DNA of 40,993 nucleotides from Perlabentimonas sp046542995 (GTDB lineage: Bacteria > Bacteroidota > Bacteroidia > Bacteroidales > Tenuifilaceae). Below the pieces are notes generated by a model that ran no database searches, had not been told where the DNA came from, and saw only the letters and a program-made list of their open reading frames with translations. The stretch covers positions 1 to 40,993 of the forward strand of contig JBKHAH010000020.1 in NCBI GenBank assembly GCA_046542995.1, written 5' to 3'. A program made the position numbers and the translations under genes. Positions 16,359 through 24,393 of this stretch are shown here, piece after piece. Each line of letters opens with the position of its first letter. The stretch's first letter is position 1.

Positions 16359-16934
16359 TTAGAATCTACTCTCAATAACATTCCAATCTAATAGTTGCCA
16401 GAACGCGTCAATGTAATCGGGTCGTTTATTCTGGTAATCAAGGTAGTAGGCATGTTCCCAAACGTCGCAGGTTAAGATTGGTGTTAAGCCATCACGAAGC
16501 GGATTGTCGGCATTCGATTTTTGAACAATCTCAAGATGTCCGTACGAATCCTTCACCAGCCAGGCCCATCCTGAACCGAAAAGGGTGGTTGCCGCTTTGG
16601 TAAATTCGTCCTTAAACTTAACGAACGAGCCAAAGTCGCGTTCAATTGCCTCAGCCAGTTTGCCTGTTGGTTCAGGTTTTGCTTTTGGTGAAAAAGCTTC
16701 GAAGTAAAATGTGTGATTCCAAACCTGAGCACCGTTATTAAAAACGCCACCTTCCGCTTCTTTTATAATGGTTTCAAGATCGGCATTTTCAAACTTTGTT
16801 CCTTTCACAAGGTCGTTTAGCTTGTTAACGTAGGTTTGATGGTGCTTGCCATAGTGAAATTCAAGCGTTTTTTTGCTAATCTTTGGCTCCAACTCTTCAA
16901 GCGAGTAGGGTAGTTTTGGTAGTTCAAACTTCAT
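16359..16934 (-). CDS. sodB: superoxide dismutase, Fe-type
   Basis: A 191-residue enzyme that dismutates superoxide. Metal ligands are H27, H74, D157 and H161 (DVWEHAYY). The metal-specificity positions are those of iron enzymes: Q70 (AQVWNH, four residues before H74) supplies the active-site glutamine from the N-terminal half, and the later segment reads SNADNP (140-145) where Mn enzymes carry NQD. No signal peptide, so cytoplasmic. A strong terminator follows, so it is probably monocistronic. A second, Mn-type SOD lies 4.6 kb downstream on the other strand. The 137-base gap to the divergent symporter shows no clear operator. Confidence 0.93.
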   Translation of the reverse strand: MKFELPKLPYSLEELEPKISKKTLEFHYGKHHQTYVNKLNDLVKGTKFENADLETIIKEAEGGVFNNGAQVWNHTFYFEAFSPKAKPEPTGKLAEAIERDFGSFVKFKDEFTKAATTLFGSGWAWLVKDSYGHLEIVQKSNADNPLRDGLTPILTCDVWEHAYYLDYQNKRPDYIDAFWQLLDWNVIESRF

Positions 16935-17071
16935 AGTTTCGTCTTTTAGTTTTAGTTTTAAATCTGCAATTGCTAATTTACAACTATTTCATGTGCATTT
17001 CAAGGTTGAATAATGGAAATATTTTTTTTAATTTTCGCATGATTTCTAATCTATACTAAAAGTTATTAAGC

Positions 17072-18577
17072 ATGGAAGAGGTTCATAATTTAGTGCTAAA
17101 TGTAGATAATTACGCCTTGGGTGCATTTATTGGCTATCTCGTTCTCATTGTGGTGGTAGGGATATTAGCTGCAAGGTTCTCATCGCAAGGCATCAGCAAT
17201 TTTTTTATTGGTGGACGCAAAATGAGCATGCTTGTGGTTGCTATGTCGGCAGTAGTTAGCGGGCGTAGCGCATGGCTATTATTGGGAGTTACGGGCATGG
17301 CATATACAATGGGATTATCGGCATTGTGGGCTACAGCAGGGTATATTATAGCTGAGTTCTTTCTTTTCTTCTTCTATGCACCACGAATAAGGCGATTTAG
17401 TGAAACTTTCGACTGTATTACCATACCCGATTTTTTTGAAGATCGCTTTGCAGGTAAATCTGGAACCATACGCTCTGTAGTTGCTGCAATTATAATACTA
17501 TTTATGCTGGCTTACGTGTCATCGCAATTTGTGGCAGGAGGTAAAACCTTTAGCGCAAGTTTTCAGCTAACGCAAAATCAGGGGTTACTGCTTACAGCTA
17601 TTATCGTTTTGTTTTATACTGTGTTGGGTGGTTTTCTGGCTGTAAGTGTTACCGACACGATTCAAGGTTTTATAATGATTTTTGCCTTAGTAATTCTTCC
17701 AATAATCACCATTATACATCTGGGCGGTTTTGCAGAATTTTACGAGCAGGCTTCGCAAATATCCACAAAAGATGGTCCCTACACAAGTGCCATAGCCCTC
17801 TCAGCCGGAGCACTTGTTGGGTTTCTGGGAATTGGTTTAGGTTCGGTTGGTAACCCGCACATAATAGCGCGTTACATGTCAATAAAGGATCCTGCAAGGC
17901 TAAAAATGACAGCTATGGTAGGAACAGGGGCAAATATTATTATGGCTCTTGGTGCTATAGTAACGGGTATGGCAGGTAGGATATATTTTCCTGATTTAAA
18001 TATTTTACCAGGTGCAGATTCAGAAAATCTCTATCCCACGCTTGCAGGAGATCATCTGCATCCAATTATGTTTGGAGTAGTTATTGCCTCAATATTCGCA
18101 GCAATTATGTCAACCGCAGACTCACAACTTCTTGTGGCAGCATCGGCCTTGGTACGTGACATTTATGAAAAGTTGATATGCAAGCATAGGAAGATAACAC
18201 AACGAAAGCTTGTTTTTATGAGTCGCTGGATATTGGTTCTTCTTGTGATTTTAGCATTACTGTTAGGTTTTTTTGCAGAGCAACTGGTGTTCTGGCTTGT
18301 GCTATTTGCATGGGCAGGTTTGGGTGCTGCTTTGGGGCCAACATCAATATTAGCACTGTATTGGAAAAAGACAACTCATGCCGGTGTTATTGCTGGGATT
18401 ATAGCTGGTGCAATAACTGTTATTGTTTGGAATCAGGTTGATTTTCTTAAAAATGCCATGTACGAGTTGGTACCGGCATTCATCCTCGCATTTTTGGTAA
18501 CTATCATTGTAAGTCTACTTACAAAGAGGCCTGACAATATCGACAGGATGTTCAGGAGCATGGAAGGGAAGTTGTAA
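17072..18577 (+). CDS. sodium:solute symporter (SSS family, PutP-like)
   Basis: A 501-residue polytopic membrane protein with about 13 hydrophobic helices and the LeuT-type SSS pattern: FFIGGRKMS after TM1, a long TM region with YVSSQFVAGGKTF, and YTVLGGFLAVSVTDTIQGFIM (sodium-symporter signature area, residues ~185-205). Later come the ADSQLLVAASALVRDIYEK segment typical of PutP and a C-terminal WKKTTHAG. The resemblance is to Na+/proline symporters, but substrate specificity within the family is not predictable at this level. It stands alone, divergent from the Fe-SOD gene, followed by an intergenic promoter for the next gene. Confidence 0.9.
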   Translation: MEEVHNLVLNVDNYALGAFIGYLVLIVVVGILAARFSSQGISNFFIGGRKMSMLVVAMSAVVSGRSAWLLLGVTGMAYTMGLSALWATAGYIIAEFFLFFFYAPRIRRFSETFDCITIPDFFEDRFAGKSGTIRSVVAAIIILFMLAYVSSQFVAGGKTFSASFQLTQNQGLLLTAIIVLFYTVLGGFLAVSVTDTIQGFIMIFALVILPIITIIHLGGFAEFYEQASQISTKDGPYTSAIALSAGALVGFLGIGLGSVGNPHIIARYMSIKDPARLKMTAMVGTGANIIMALGAIVTGMAGRIYFPDLNILPGADSENLYPTLAGDHLHPIMFGVVIASIFAAIMSTADSQLLVAASALVRDIYEKLICKHRKITQRKLVFMSRWILVLLVILALLLGFFAEQLVFWLVLFAWAGLGAALGPTSILALYWKKTTHAGVIAGIIAGAITVIVWNQVDFLKNAMYELVPAFILAFLVTIIVSLLTKRPDNIDRMFRSMEGKL

Positions 18578-18635
18578 AGTCCTTTATAGTTTTGACAAAA
18601 GCAGCCTTAATTTTGACGTAAAGTCTGTTGCGTAT

Positions 18636-18667
18636 ATTGTAAAGTGAATTATGAAGTTTTATATTTG
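18636..18667 (+). promoter_or_regulatory. Bacteroidota-type promoter for the PorT-like gene
   Basis: ATTG at 18636-18639 and TATATTTG at 18660-18667 form a -33/-7 pair with a 20-base spacer, matching the Bacteroidota housekeeping consensus (TTTG, ~19 bases, TAnnTTTG). It would give a leader of about 90 bases before the ATG at 18762. Confidence 0.55.
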
Positions 18668-18761
18668 TGTAAGAATATTTTTAATGCACCAAGATGAAGC
18701 ACGCATGATATTTAATCTCTCCTTTTCATGAGTGTTCCATTTCATTTTAATTAAAATAATT

Positions 18762-19439
18762 ATGAAAAGAACATACCTGGTTGTAATCAGTATTCTGCTG
18801 TTTAGTTCTTCTTATGCCCAACTTTTTACAATAGCAGGGCAGGATATTGGGTTCGTATATCTAGGGCCAAAAATTGGAACAAACTTTTCCAAAATCTCAA
18901 ACATGGATCAAACCGGGTTAGATGTAACCACCAGAATGGGGTACCAATTTGGAGGCGTTGCAGAATTAGGATTAACAAACATGCTATCCTTTGAAACCGA
19001 GCTTGTTTTTACATCAAAAGGTATGTCCAATGATCTTTCTGCAACAAGGGTGAATTACCTAAGTATCCCTTTGCTTGCAAAGTTTTCTTTTAACATGCTG
19101 GGGCTTTCACGTGTGTATGCTACGGGTGGTATGTATAACAACTTACGAACCAATGCTAAGGTAGTTTATCAGGACGTGTTTGGTGAGTCTTTTGACGAAA
19201 CGCACCACTACACTGTTATTGACTGGGGCCTTTCTGTTGGTGCAGGTGCTGCATACGATATTGGCTACGGGCTTTTATGTTTGGATCTTAGGTATGATTT
19301 AGGTATTGTTGATGTTGAGAAAGTTATTGAGACCGAAAAAAACAGGAACCGCTCTTTAGGGATAGCCCTTACCTTTAAATATGATGCTGTTGATTTATTT
19401 CTTCGTTTAAGAAAGCAAAAACTTGAACCCGAAGTATAG
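18762..19439 (+). CDS. PorT-family outer-membrane beta-barrel protein
   Basis: A 225-residue secreted protein. I chose the ATG at 18762 over an upstream in-frame ATG (18732) because it begins a clean signal peptide (MKRTYLVVISILLFSSSYAQ), with cleavage expected after SYA or near it. The mature part alternates short amphipathic strands and turns: YLGPKIGTNFSKIS, MGYQFGGVAEL, FETELVFTSKGM, YLSIPLLAKFSF, VGAGAAYDIG, LDLRYDLGI. This is the eight-stranded OMP_b-brl_2/PorT pattern. Such proteins are common single-gene outer-membrane proteins of unknown specific function. The mqnB gene begins 27 bases downstream but the two are probably linked only by proximity. Confidence 0.8.
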   Translation: MKRTYLVVISILLFSSSYAQLFTIAGQDIGFVYLGPKIGTNFSKISNMDQTGLDVTTRMGYQFGGVAELGLTNMLSFETELVFTSKGMSNDLSATRVNYLSIPLLAKFSFNMLGLSRVYATGGMYNNLRTNAKVVYQDVFGESFDETHHYTVIDWGLSVGAGAAYDIGYGLLCLDLRYDLGIVDVEKVIETEKNRNRSLGIALTFKYDAVDLFLRLRKQKLEPEV

Positions 19440-19466
19440 TTTATTGTTATTCGTGTTAAATCCAAT

Positions 19467-20132
19467 ATGATACTACTTTTAGCAGCTACAAATACTGAGG
19501 TTAGCCCGTTTCTTAAAGGCGAAATTCCTGAGGGATTGATTAAACCTTTAGAAGGTTTTGATAATGTTGAAATCCTTATAACGGGAGTTGGAGTTGCTGC
19601 CACGGCATTTCATCTAACAAAGATTCTATCACAGAAAACCTACAGCCATGTTATAAATATTGGTATAGCTGGAACCTTCAATCCTCAACTTTCTGTTGGT
19701 GATGTTGTAAGTATAGGTAATGATACCTTTGCTGATTATGGCGTTGATGATAATGGTGTGTTTAAAACCCTTTTTCAATTAGGATTAGCTAATCCTAATA
19801 AGAGTCCTTTCACCAATGGATGGATGAATTGTAATTTTAATATTAACCATTTACTTAACGAAATTCCCGTAGTAAAAGCTGTTACAGTTAGTATGGCTTC
19901 AGGTTCTCAGGAAAGGATAAATCAGATTACCTCCATGTTTAATCCTGATATTGAAACAATGGAGAGTGCTGGAGTGTTTTTTACCTGTTTAATGTACGGA
20001 GTTCCATTTATTGGTATAAGAGGAATTTCAAACAGGATTGAACCTAGAAACCGTAAAGAATGGAATATCCAGCTGGCAACTGAGAATTGTTGTAGTGTTG
20101 CAAAAACGGTTCTTAATAAACTATCCCAATGA
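19467..20132 (+). CDS. mqnB: futalosine hydrolase MqnB
   Basis: A 221-residue member of the nucleoside phosphorylase/hydrolase superfamily. It would cleave futalosine to dehypoxanthine futalosine plus hypoxanthine in the alternative (futalosine) menaquinone pathway. The pattern fits the MTA/SAH-nucleosidase fold: ITGVGVAATAFHL near residue 35, INIGIAGTF around 65, SVGDVV, and NPDIETMESAGVFFTC with the catalytic-region glutamates near 170. The IRGISN motif follows. The identity is supported by the immediate neighbour mqnD, whose ATG overlaps this stop by four bases (ATGA). MqnA, MqnC and MqnE are not in the window. Confidence 0.9.
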   Translation: MILLLAATNTEVSPFLKGEIPEGLIKPLEGFDNVEILITGVGVAATAFHLTKILSQKTYSHVINIGIAGTFNPQLSVGDVVSIGNDTFADYGVDDNGVFKTLFQLGLANPNKSPFTNGWMNCNFNINHLLNEIPVVKAVTVSMASGSQERINQITSMFNPDIETMESAGVFFTCLMYGVPFIGIRGISNRIEPRNRKEWNIQLATENCCSVAKTVLNKLSQ

Positions 20133-20971
20133 ATTTAAACCTTGCATATTCAACCTGCCCAAACGATACGTACATTTTTGATGCATTGGTTAATAACCGC
20201 ATTAAGACCAATGGTTTGTCATTCAATACAACCCTTGCCGATATTGAGGAGCTAAACAACCTTGCCTTACATAGCAATGCCGATATTGTTAAGATTAGCT
20301 ATGCGCTTTATCCGTTTATTAATGAAAACTACCAATTGCTTACCTCTGGGGGAGCCTTGGGAAGGGGCGTTGGTCCACTGGTTGTTTCAAAAAGAAAAAT
20401 TTACCCCGATGAGGTTGAGTACGCTAACGTTGCAATACCCGGAAAGCATACTACAGCCAACCTGCTTTTTACTTTAGCCTACCCTAAAGCAAAGAAAAAA
20501 TCAGTTTACCTTTTTAGCGATATTGAGGAAGCTGTACTTTCAAACGAGGTTGATATTGGGGTCATAATTCACGAGAATAGGTTCACCTATCAGCATAAAG
20601 GCCTTAAAAAAGTAATTGATTTAGGCGAATACTGGGAGAAAGAGGTTGGCTTACCAATACCCCTTGGTGGCATAGCGGTTAGAAGAAGCTTGCCCAATGA
20701 AATTAAAAATAGCATTAATACGCTAGTACGCGATAGCGTGGTTCTGGCAAACCAAAATCCTGAGGAGACGTATGGCTACGTAAAGAAATTTGCAAAAGCT
20801 ATGGATTTGGGAGTTATGCAGAAGCATATAGGTCTGTATGTTAACTCTTTCTCCATTGACTTAGGCGACGAGGGCATGAATGCTGTTAAAGCCCTAATGA
20901 GCAAGGCGAAAAAATCAGGATACAATGACGAGGTAGGTTTAATCGAGCCCATTTTTGTTGGCAATCATTAA
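20129..20971 (+). CDS. mqnD: 1,4-dihydroxy-6-naphthoate synthase MqnD
   Basis: A 280-residue periplasmic-binding-protein-fold enzyme, without a signal peptide, that converts cyclic dehypoxanthine futalosine to 1,4-dihydroxy-6-naphthoate. Hallmarks are the N-terminus (NLAYSTCPNDTYIFDAL), the ADIVKISYALYP segment, GGALGRGVGPLVV, IPGKHTTANLL, and IGVIIHENRFTY with the catalytic-region histidine. Overlap of four bases with mqnB shows translational coupling. The length is normal (270-285). Together with mqnB it shows menaquinone is made by the futalosine route rather than the classical MenFDHCEB route. Confidence 0.94.
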   Translation: MNLNLAYSTCPNDTYIFDALVNNRIKTNGLSFNTTLADIEELNNLALHSNADIVKISYALYPFINENYQLLTSGGALGRGVGPLVVSKRKIYPDEVEYANVAIPGKHTTANLLFTLAYPKAKKKSVYLFSDIEEAVLSNEVDIGVIIHENRFTYQHKGLKKVIDLGEYWEKEVGLPIPLGGIAVRRSLPNEIKNSINTLVRDSVVLANQNPEETYGYVKKFAKAMDLGVMQKHIGLYVNSFSIDLGDEGMNAVKALMSKAKKSGYNDEVGLIEPIFVGNH

Positions 20972-21250
20972 CACCCAAACTTCGTAACGAAACCAGTTAC
21001 CAAGGAATCGCACTGTAATTTCCTTATAGACTGCACCGATTGTCAAAATGTAATCCTTCACATTTAAAGGTAGTTATTTACGCTAGTTTTGAGCGTTTAT
21101 TAATGCTATTAACATTAATGTTTGACAAACAGGCTTTTACTGTTGATAAGATTTAAACTTTTTTATTTTGTTTATGTTAATTAATTGTGAAATTTGTAAA
21201 GAAGATAGTTTTTAACTAACTTTAATATAAGTTTATAAGATTTATACTAA

Positions 21251-21454
21251 ATGCAAGGTAACTCTCAAGATATACAAAGCAGGCCCTTTTTTGGAAAAAC
21301 AAAGAAGTTGCTGGAGCGTATTCACTCCCTCGATAATAAATGGTACGTTGAGTTTTGGCAAGAGCACTTCTATTTCCTTGGTATTGAAATTTATCATTCA
21401 AAAAAAGAAGTTGTTAAACAGAACGGATTAAACGGGAAAAGGCAATCCCAGTAA
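21251..21454 (+). CDS. small hypothetical protein (67 aa)
   Basis: A 67-codon open frame standing alone in the 598-base interval between mqnD and the Mn-SOD gene. The product is basic and aromatic-rich (FFGKTKKLLERI, KWYVEFWQEHFYFLGIEIYHSKK), with no signal peptide, membrane helix or cysteine. I recognise no family. Support for a real gene is modest: AT-rich promoter-like sequence upstream, no competing frame, and a non-random amino-acid pattern. The upstream 279 bases (20972-21250) hold short AT palindromes but no recognised RNA or operator. Confidence 0.45.
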   Translation: MQGNSQDIQSRPFFGKTKKLLERIHSLDNKWYVEFWQEHFYFLGIEIYHSKKEVVKQNGLNGKRQSQ

Positions 21455-21520
21455 TTTCCTCTTCTATAATATCATTTTTACCTAAGTTTTTTGAACCTTT
21501 TTACGTGCTGAATGTTTGTT

Positions 21521-21539
21521 ATTTAGATTTATTCTAAAT
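21521..21539. promoter_or_regulatory. palindromic putative metalloregulator operator upstream of Mn-SOD
   Basis: ATTTAGA-TTTAT-TCTAAAT is a perfect 7-5-7 inverted repeat, 30 bases before the ATG. It lies just downstream of a promoter-like pair (TTTG 21490-21493 and AATGTTTG 21511-21518), so it would cover the transcription start. The TTTAG/CTAAA half-sites resemble DtxR/MntR-type operators; a Fur/PerR family protein is an alternative. Confidence 0.45.
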
Positions 21540-21569
21540 ATAAGTTAAACTTTTAAAAACATTCTAGCT

Positions 21570-22172
21570 ATGTCATTTGAATTACCAAAATTACCTTACA
21601 ATTACGATGCTTTAGAGCCATATATAGATGCTATGACTATGGAAATTCACCACTCCAAGCATCATGGGGGATACACAACCAAACTGAACAGTGCCATTGA
21701 AGGTACACCTCTGGCAGGCAAACCCATCGAGGAGATTTTAAAGAATATCTCCAAGCATCCCGTTGGTGTTCGTAACAACGGCGGTGGATACTACAATCAT
21801 AATCTGTTTTGGGAGAACATGTCGCCCAACGCCGGAGGAAAACCTTCGGGTGAGTTAGCCAAAGCTATAGACAGGCATTTTGGCTCGTTTGATGATTTTA
21901 AGGAGAAATTTAGCCAAGCTGCTGCAACGCGCTTTGGTTCTGGCTGGGCCTGGCTTATCGAACGGCAGGGTGAGCTGGTTATAACTTCTACCCCAAATCA
22001 GGACAACCCATTAATGGATGTAGCCGAAGTTAAAGGTCACCCTTTGCTAGCGCTCGATGTCTGGGAGCATGCTTACTATCTTAAGTATCAGAACAGGCGA
22101 CCTGACTATATAGAGAATTTTTGGAATGTTGTTAACTGGAAAGAGATTGAGAAACGTTATGAACAGTTATAG
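21570..22172 (+). CDS. sodA: superoxide dismutase, Mn-type
   Basis: A 200-residue SOD with ligands H27, H77, D163 and H167. The diagnostic positions are those of manganese enzymes: glycine (G73 in GGGYYNH) four residues before H77, and NQD with Q144 in TPNQDNP supplying the active-site glutamine. No signal peptide. It differs from the Fe-type enzyme at 16359-16934 mainly at these sites and by an insertion near residues 45-65. A 19-base palindrome over the putative promoter and a strong terminator 47 bases after the stop indicate an independently regulated single-gene unit. Some family members are cambialistic, so actual metal use could vary. Confidence 0.92.
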   Translation: MSFELPKLPYNYDALEPYIDAMTMEIHHSKHHGGYTTKLNSAIEGTPLAGKPIEEILKNISKHPVGVRNNGGGYYNHNLFWENMSPNAGGKPSGELAKAIDRHFGSFDDFKEKFSQAAATRFGSGWAWLIERQGELVITSTPNQDNPLMDVAEVKGHPLLALDVWEHAYYLKYQNRRPDYIENFWNVVNWKEIEKRYEQL

Positions 22173-22219
22173 TAAGAATTACACCCTTGTCTTTTAGTTT
22201 GGTTTAAGTTTTAGGGTGA

Positions 22220-22245
22220 GCCGGGGGAGACCCCGGCTTTTTTTT
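22220..22245 (+). terminator. rho-independent terminator after Mn-SOD
   Basis: GCCGGGG (22220-22226), a GAGA loop, CCCCGGC (22231-22237), then eight T (22238-22245). A 7-bp all-GC stem with a T-run is a strong terminator. It ends the plus-strand sod transcript between converging genes. Confidence 0.92.
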
Positions 22246-22252
22246 ATCCACT

Positions 22253-22747
22253 TTACGGCTGACCAGCAATGCTGCTTAGGTTCTCGTATTTTTTCTCCAT
22301 CTCCATCATTCTTTGATGAAACCTATCCATAATGCTGGAAAAAGCAGCCATCTCTGCATCGCTCATTTCACCTTTAACGTAATCGCTTTTGCTGTAGTAC
22401 TCTTCCAAAGGTTCAGCATACTTAGCAATATCCTGAAAATGACTGGCAAGCACCTGCACTAATTTAATCTTCTGCATGGTGGAAGGTTCCTCTCCTTCCT
22501 CCAAGCCCATTTCATGAATTTTGCCTGCTACCTTATCCAGAGCCAAGGCGTAGGCATCAACCGCTTCGGCCATGTTGTTAACGAATTCTACCGCTTCGGG
22601 GTTGTCTTTAAGCTCAGCAGGTATTTCAACCTCCATGGGTGTAAAGGTTGACTCGTAATCAGATTCAGATTTTTTCTCCTTTGAACCGCATCCAAAAACA
22701 AGAAGAAGGCTAGCGGCAAGCAAGGGAATTAATGTTAGTTTTCTCAT
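22253..22747 (-). CDS. small lipoprotein of unknown function
   Basis: A 164-residue protein with a lipoprotein signal peptide: MRKLTLIPLLAASLLLVFGC, with the lipobox LVFGC and C20 as the lipidated residue. The acidic start of the mature protein (GSKEKKSESDYES) is followed by a helical, Met/Glu-rich region (AEAVDAYALALDKVAGKI, then MDRFHQRMMEMEKKY) with no catalytic motif. The predicted fold is a helical bundle. I recognise no family. It is separated from the LuxR-type regulator upstream by 92 bases on the same strand and may be transcribed from its own promoter. Confidence 0.75.
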   Translation of the reverse strand: MRKLTLIPLLAASLLLVFGCGSKEKKSESDYESTFTPMEVEIPAELKDNPEAVEFVNNMAEAVDAYALALDKVAGKIHEMGLEEGEEPSTMQKIKLVQVLASHFQDIAKYAEPLEEYYSKSDYVKGEMSDAEMAAFSSIMDRFHQRMMEMEKKYENLSSIAGQP

Positions 22748-22839
22748 GGTTTAAAATTTAATTTGATTTATTTAGTAAAAATAAGAAAAGTTATTTAACA
22801 GGTAGGGAGCTTATGCAATTACTTTTAAGGTTTAGAGGC

Positions 22840-23442
22840 TTACTTCACCTCATCCATTCCAATAAGTTTATTTATTATTGCATAAATTGTTAACCCCGAA
22901 ACAGTTTTAATCCCCAGTTTACGGGTAATGTTTTTTCTGTGCGTGATAACTGTATGTGGACTAATAAAATTCTTCTCAGCAATTTCTTTGTTAGAGAGCC
23001 CGAGCGCAACATCTTTCAATATTTCCAGTTCCCGCTCACTTAGTTCCAATGTTGTATTTGGAGTTCCTTTGCTAGCCTCAATCTTTTGAATAATATCCTT
23101 TAGCTGGTTTTGAATTTGACTCTTATCGTCATTAAAATATAAGTAATGAGTGCAAAGATTGCTTTGTACTAGCTGCTCGTGCTCGTTCTTTACAATGCCT
23201 GCAATAAAAAGTTGTTTCTTTCGTAATGATATTTTTTTCTGTTCATCCAGAGAAAGATTGCTTAGTATGGATGAATCAATTATTATGGCATCGGGCGAGT
23301 AGCGTGAGATTACTTCACCTAATCGTTTTGCATCCGCCATTTCCCTTACTACAATGGTGTTAGCAAACTCATTTACTAAGCTAACTATGCCCTTGCGTAG
23401 CAAGAATACTGGCTCAATCACTATAAATGCGAACCTGCTCAT
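22840..23442 (-). CDS. LuxR-type transcriptional regulator with degenerate receiver domain
   Basis: A 200-residue response-regulator-like protein. The N-terminal ~120 residues have a receiver fold in which D56 (AIIIDSS) occupies the phospho-acceptor position. The usual acidic pair near residue 9-10 is reduced to one Glu, and the conserved late lysine is not recognisable, so phosphorylation is doubtful. The C-terminus is a clear LuxR/NarL helix-turn-helix (LSERELEILKDVALGLSNKEIAEK, ~133-156, then SPHTVITHRKNITRKLGI). Its start overlaps the stop of the RIC-like gene by four bases (ATGA). The coupling suggests the di-iron protein provides the signal or is the partner in one regulatory unit. Confidence 0.85.
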   Translation of the reverse strand: MSRFAFIVIEPVFLLRKGIVSLVNEFANTIVVREMADAKRLGEVISRYSPDAIIIDSSILSNLSLDEQKKISLRKKQLFIAGIVKNEHEQLVQSNLCTHYLYFNDDKSQIQNQLKDIIQKIEASKGTPNTTLELSERELEILKDVALGLSNKEIAEKNFISPHTVITHRKNITRKLGIKTVSGLTIYAIINKLIGMDEVK

Positions 23443-24161
23443 GCCAATTTGGTTATTGCTTTCTCCATCTCAACAACCTTTGGTCCTAGTACCTTCTCCT
23501 CAATGCGGGCATGGTCGTTAATATCCTTCTCCAATAAGTTAAATTCCCTAAGTATTCTAACGCAAAGTTGCTGATTACGAACTGGAGGTATGTATTTTAT
23601 AAACAGTGTTTTAATGTCGTTAAGCTTCTCCTCAATGTCATCATGGTCATCAAGGAAATTACTCATTGAGTACTGCTTCATCCTGGACTGAATGTTGCTC
23701 GCATTCTCTTTTGTATTGTAAGATTCTTCAACCTCAAGAGCATACGGAAAAATGTCCTTGTCCTCCCACGTTAAATGCTTAAAGAGCTCATCTTTATAAT
23801 CATTAAAGAAATTTCTTACTAGCATTATCTCATCAGGATTCCTGCAACCCTCTGCAAGCTGGTTCATTAAACTCTCAATATATGGTATAACCTCATATAT
23901 ATAATGAGCGTGGGTTTTCCTCAGGTAATCAACTATCTCCGTAACTTTAAATGACTGTAAATGCCTTTGAGGAAAGTAGTGGCTATCGTGAAAAGTGTTG
24001 AGGATGTCTAGAAAGAAGTCTGGATTTATTCCCTTTTCAATGCTTACTTGTTGTACTGATTTATCTCCAAAACCCAGTTCAATTCCAAACCTGCTAATTA
24101 CGCTAAGCGTGTTAAAGTTTATTTGAATAACCTCCGCTAATTTCATTGAATGGTTAAACAT
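23439..24161 (-). CDS. RIC/YtfE-like hemerythrin-fold di-iron protein lacking the N-terminal Cys pair
   Basis: A 240-residue protein with a ScdA_N-type N-terminal domain and a hemerythrin-like four-helix bundle. Candidate ligands H84, H129, E133, H173, H217 and E221 follow the spacing of the six ligands in E. coli YtfE (H84, H129, E133, H160, H204, E208), with one 13-residue insertion before H173. At the position of the YtfE N-terminal Cys30-Cys31 this protein has Gly-Phe (FGIELGFG), so that cysteine motif is absent. YtfE/RIC proteins repair or modulate iron centres after nitric-oxide or peroxide damage. Overlap with a LuxR-type regulator gene points to a sensing role instead, which is inference. 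Confidence 0.85.
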   Translation of the reverse strand: MFNHSMKLAEVIQINFNTLSVISRFGIELGFGDKSVQQVSIEKGINPDFFLDILNTFHDSHYFPQRHLQSFKVTEIVDYLRKTHAHYIYEVIPYIESLMNQLAEGCRNPDEIMLVRNFFNDYKDELFKHLTWEDKDIFPYALEVEESYNTKENASNIQSRMKQYSMSNFLDDHDDIEEKLNDIKTLFIKYIPPVRNQQLCVRILREFNLLEKDINDHARIEEKVLGPKVVEMEKAITKLA

Positions 24162-24393
24162 ACCCAGTATTTTTTATGTGCTATTGCAAATATAGCTTTT
24201 TGTGCAATCAAATCTAATTATTCTGTAGATTAAGTATTCTTTATCAATTGTACTAAAAATCATAATATGCTTCGAAAAGTGCAGGTTTTATAATATCTTT
24301 AATGTTTGTTTTGCATTAATAATGCGTGTTGTTTAGATTGTTGATATACTGATTAGTACCTCTTATTAAAACCCTTTAAAACAGAATATATAA

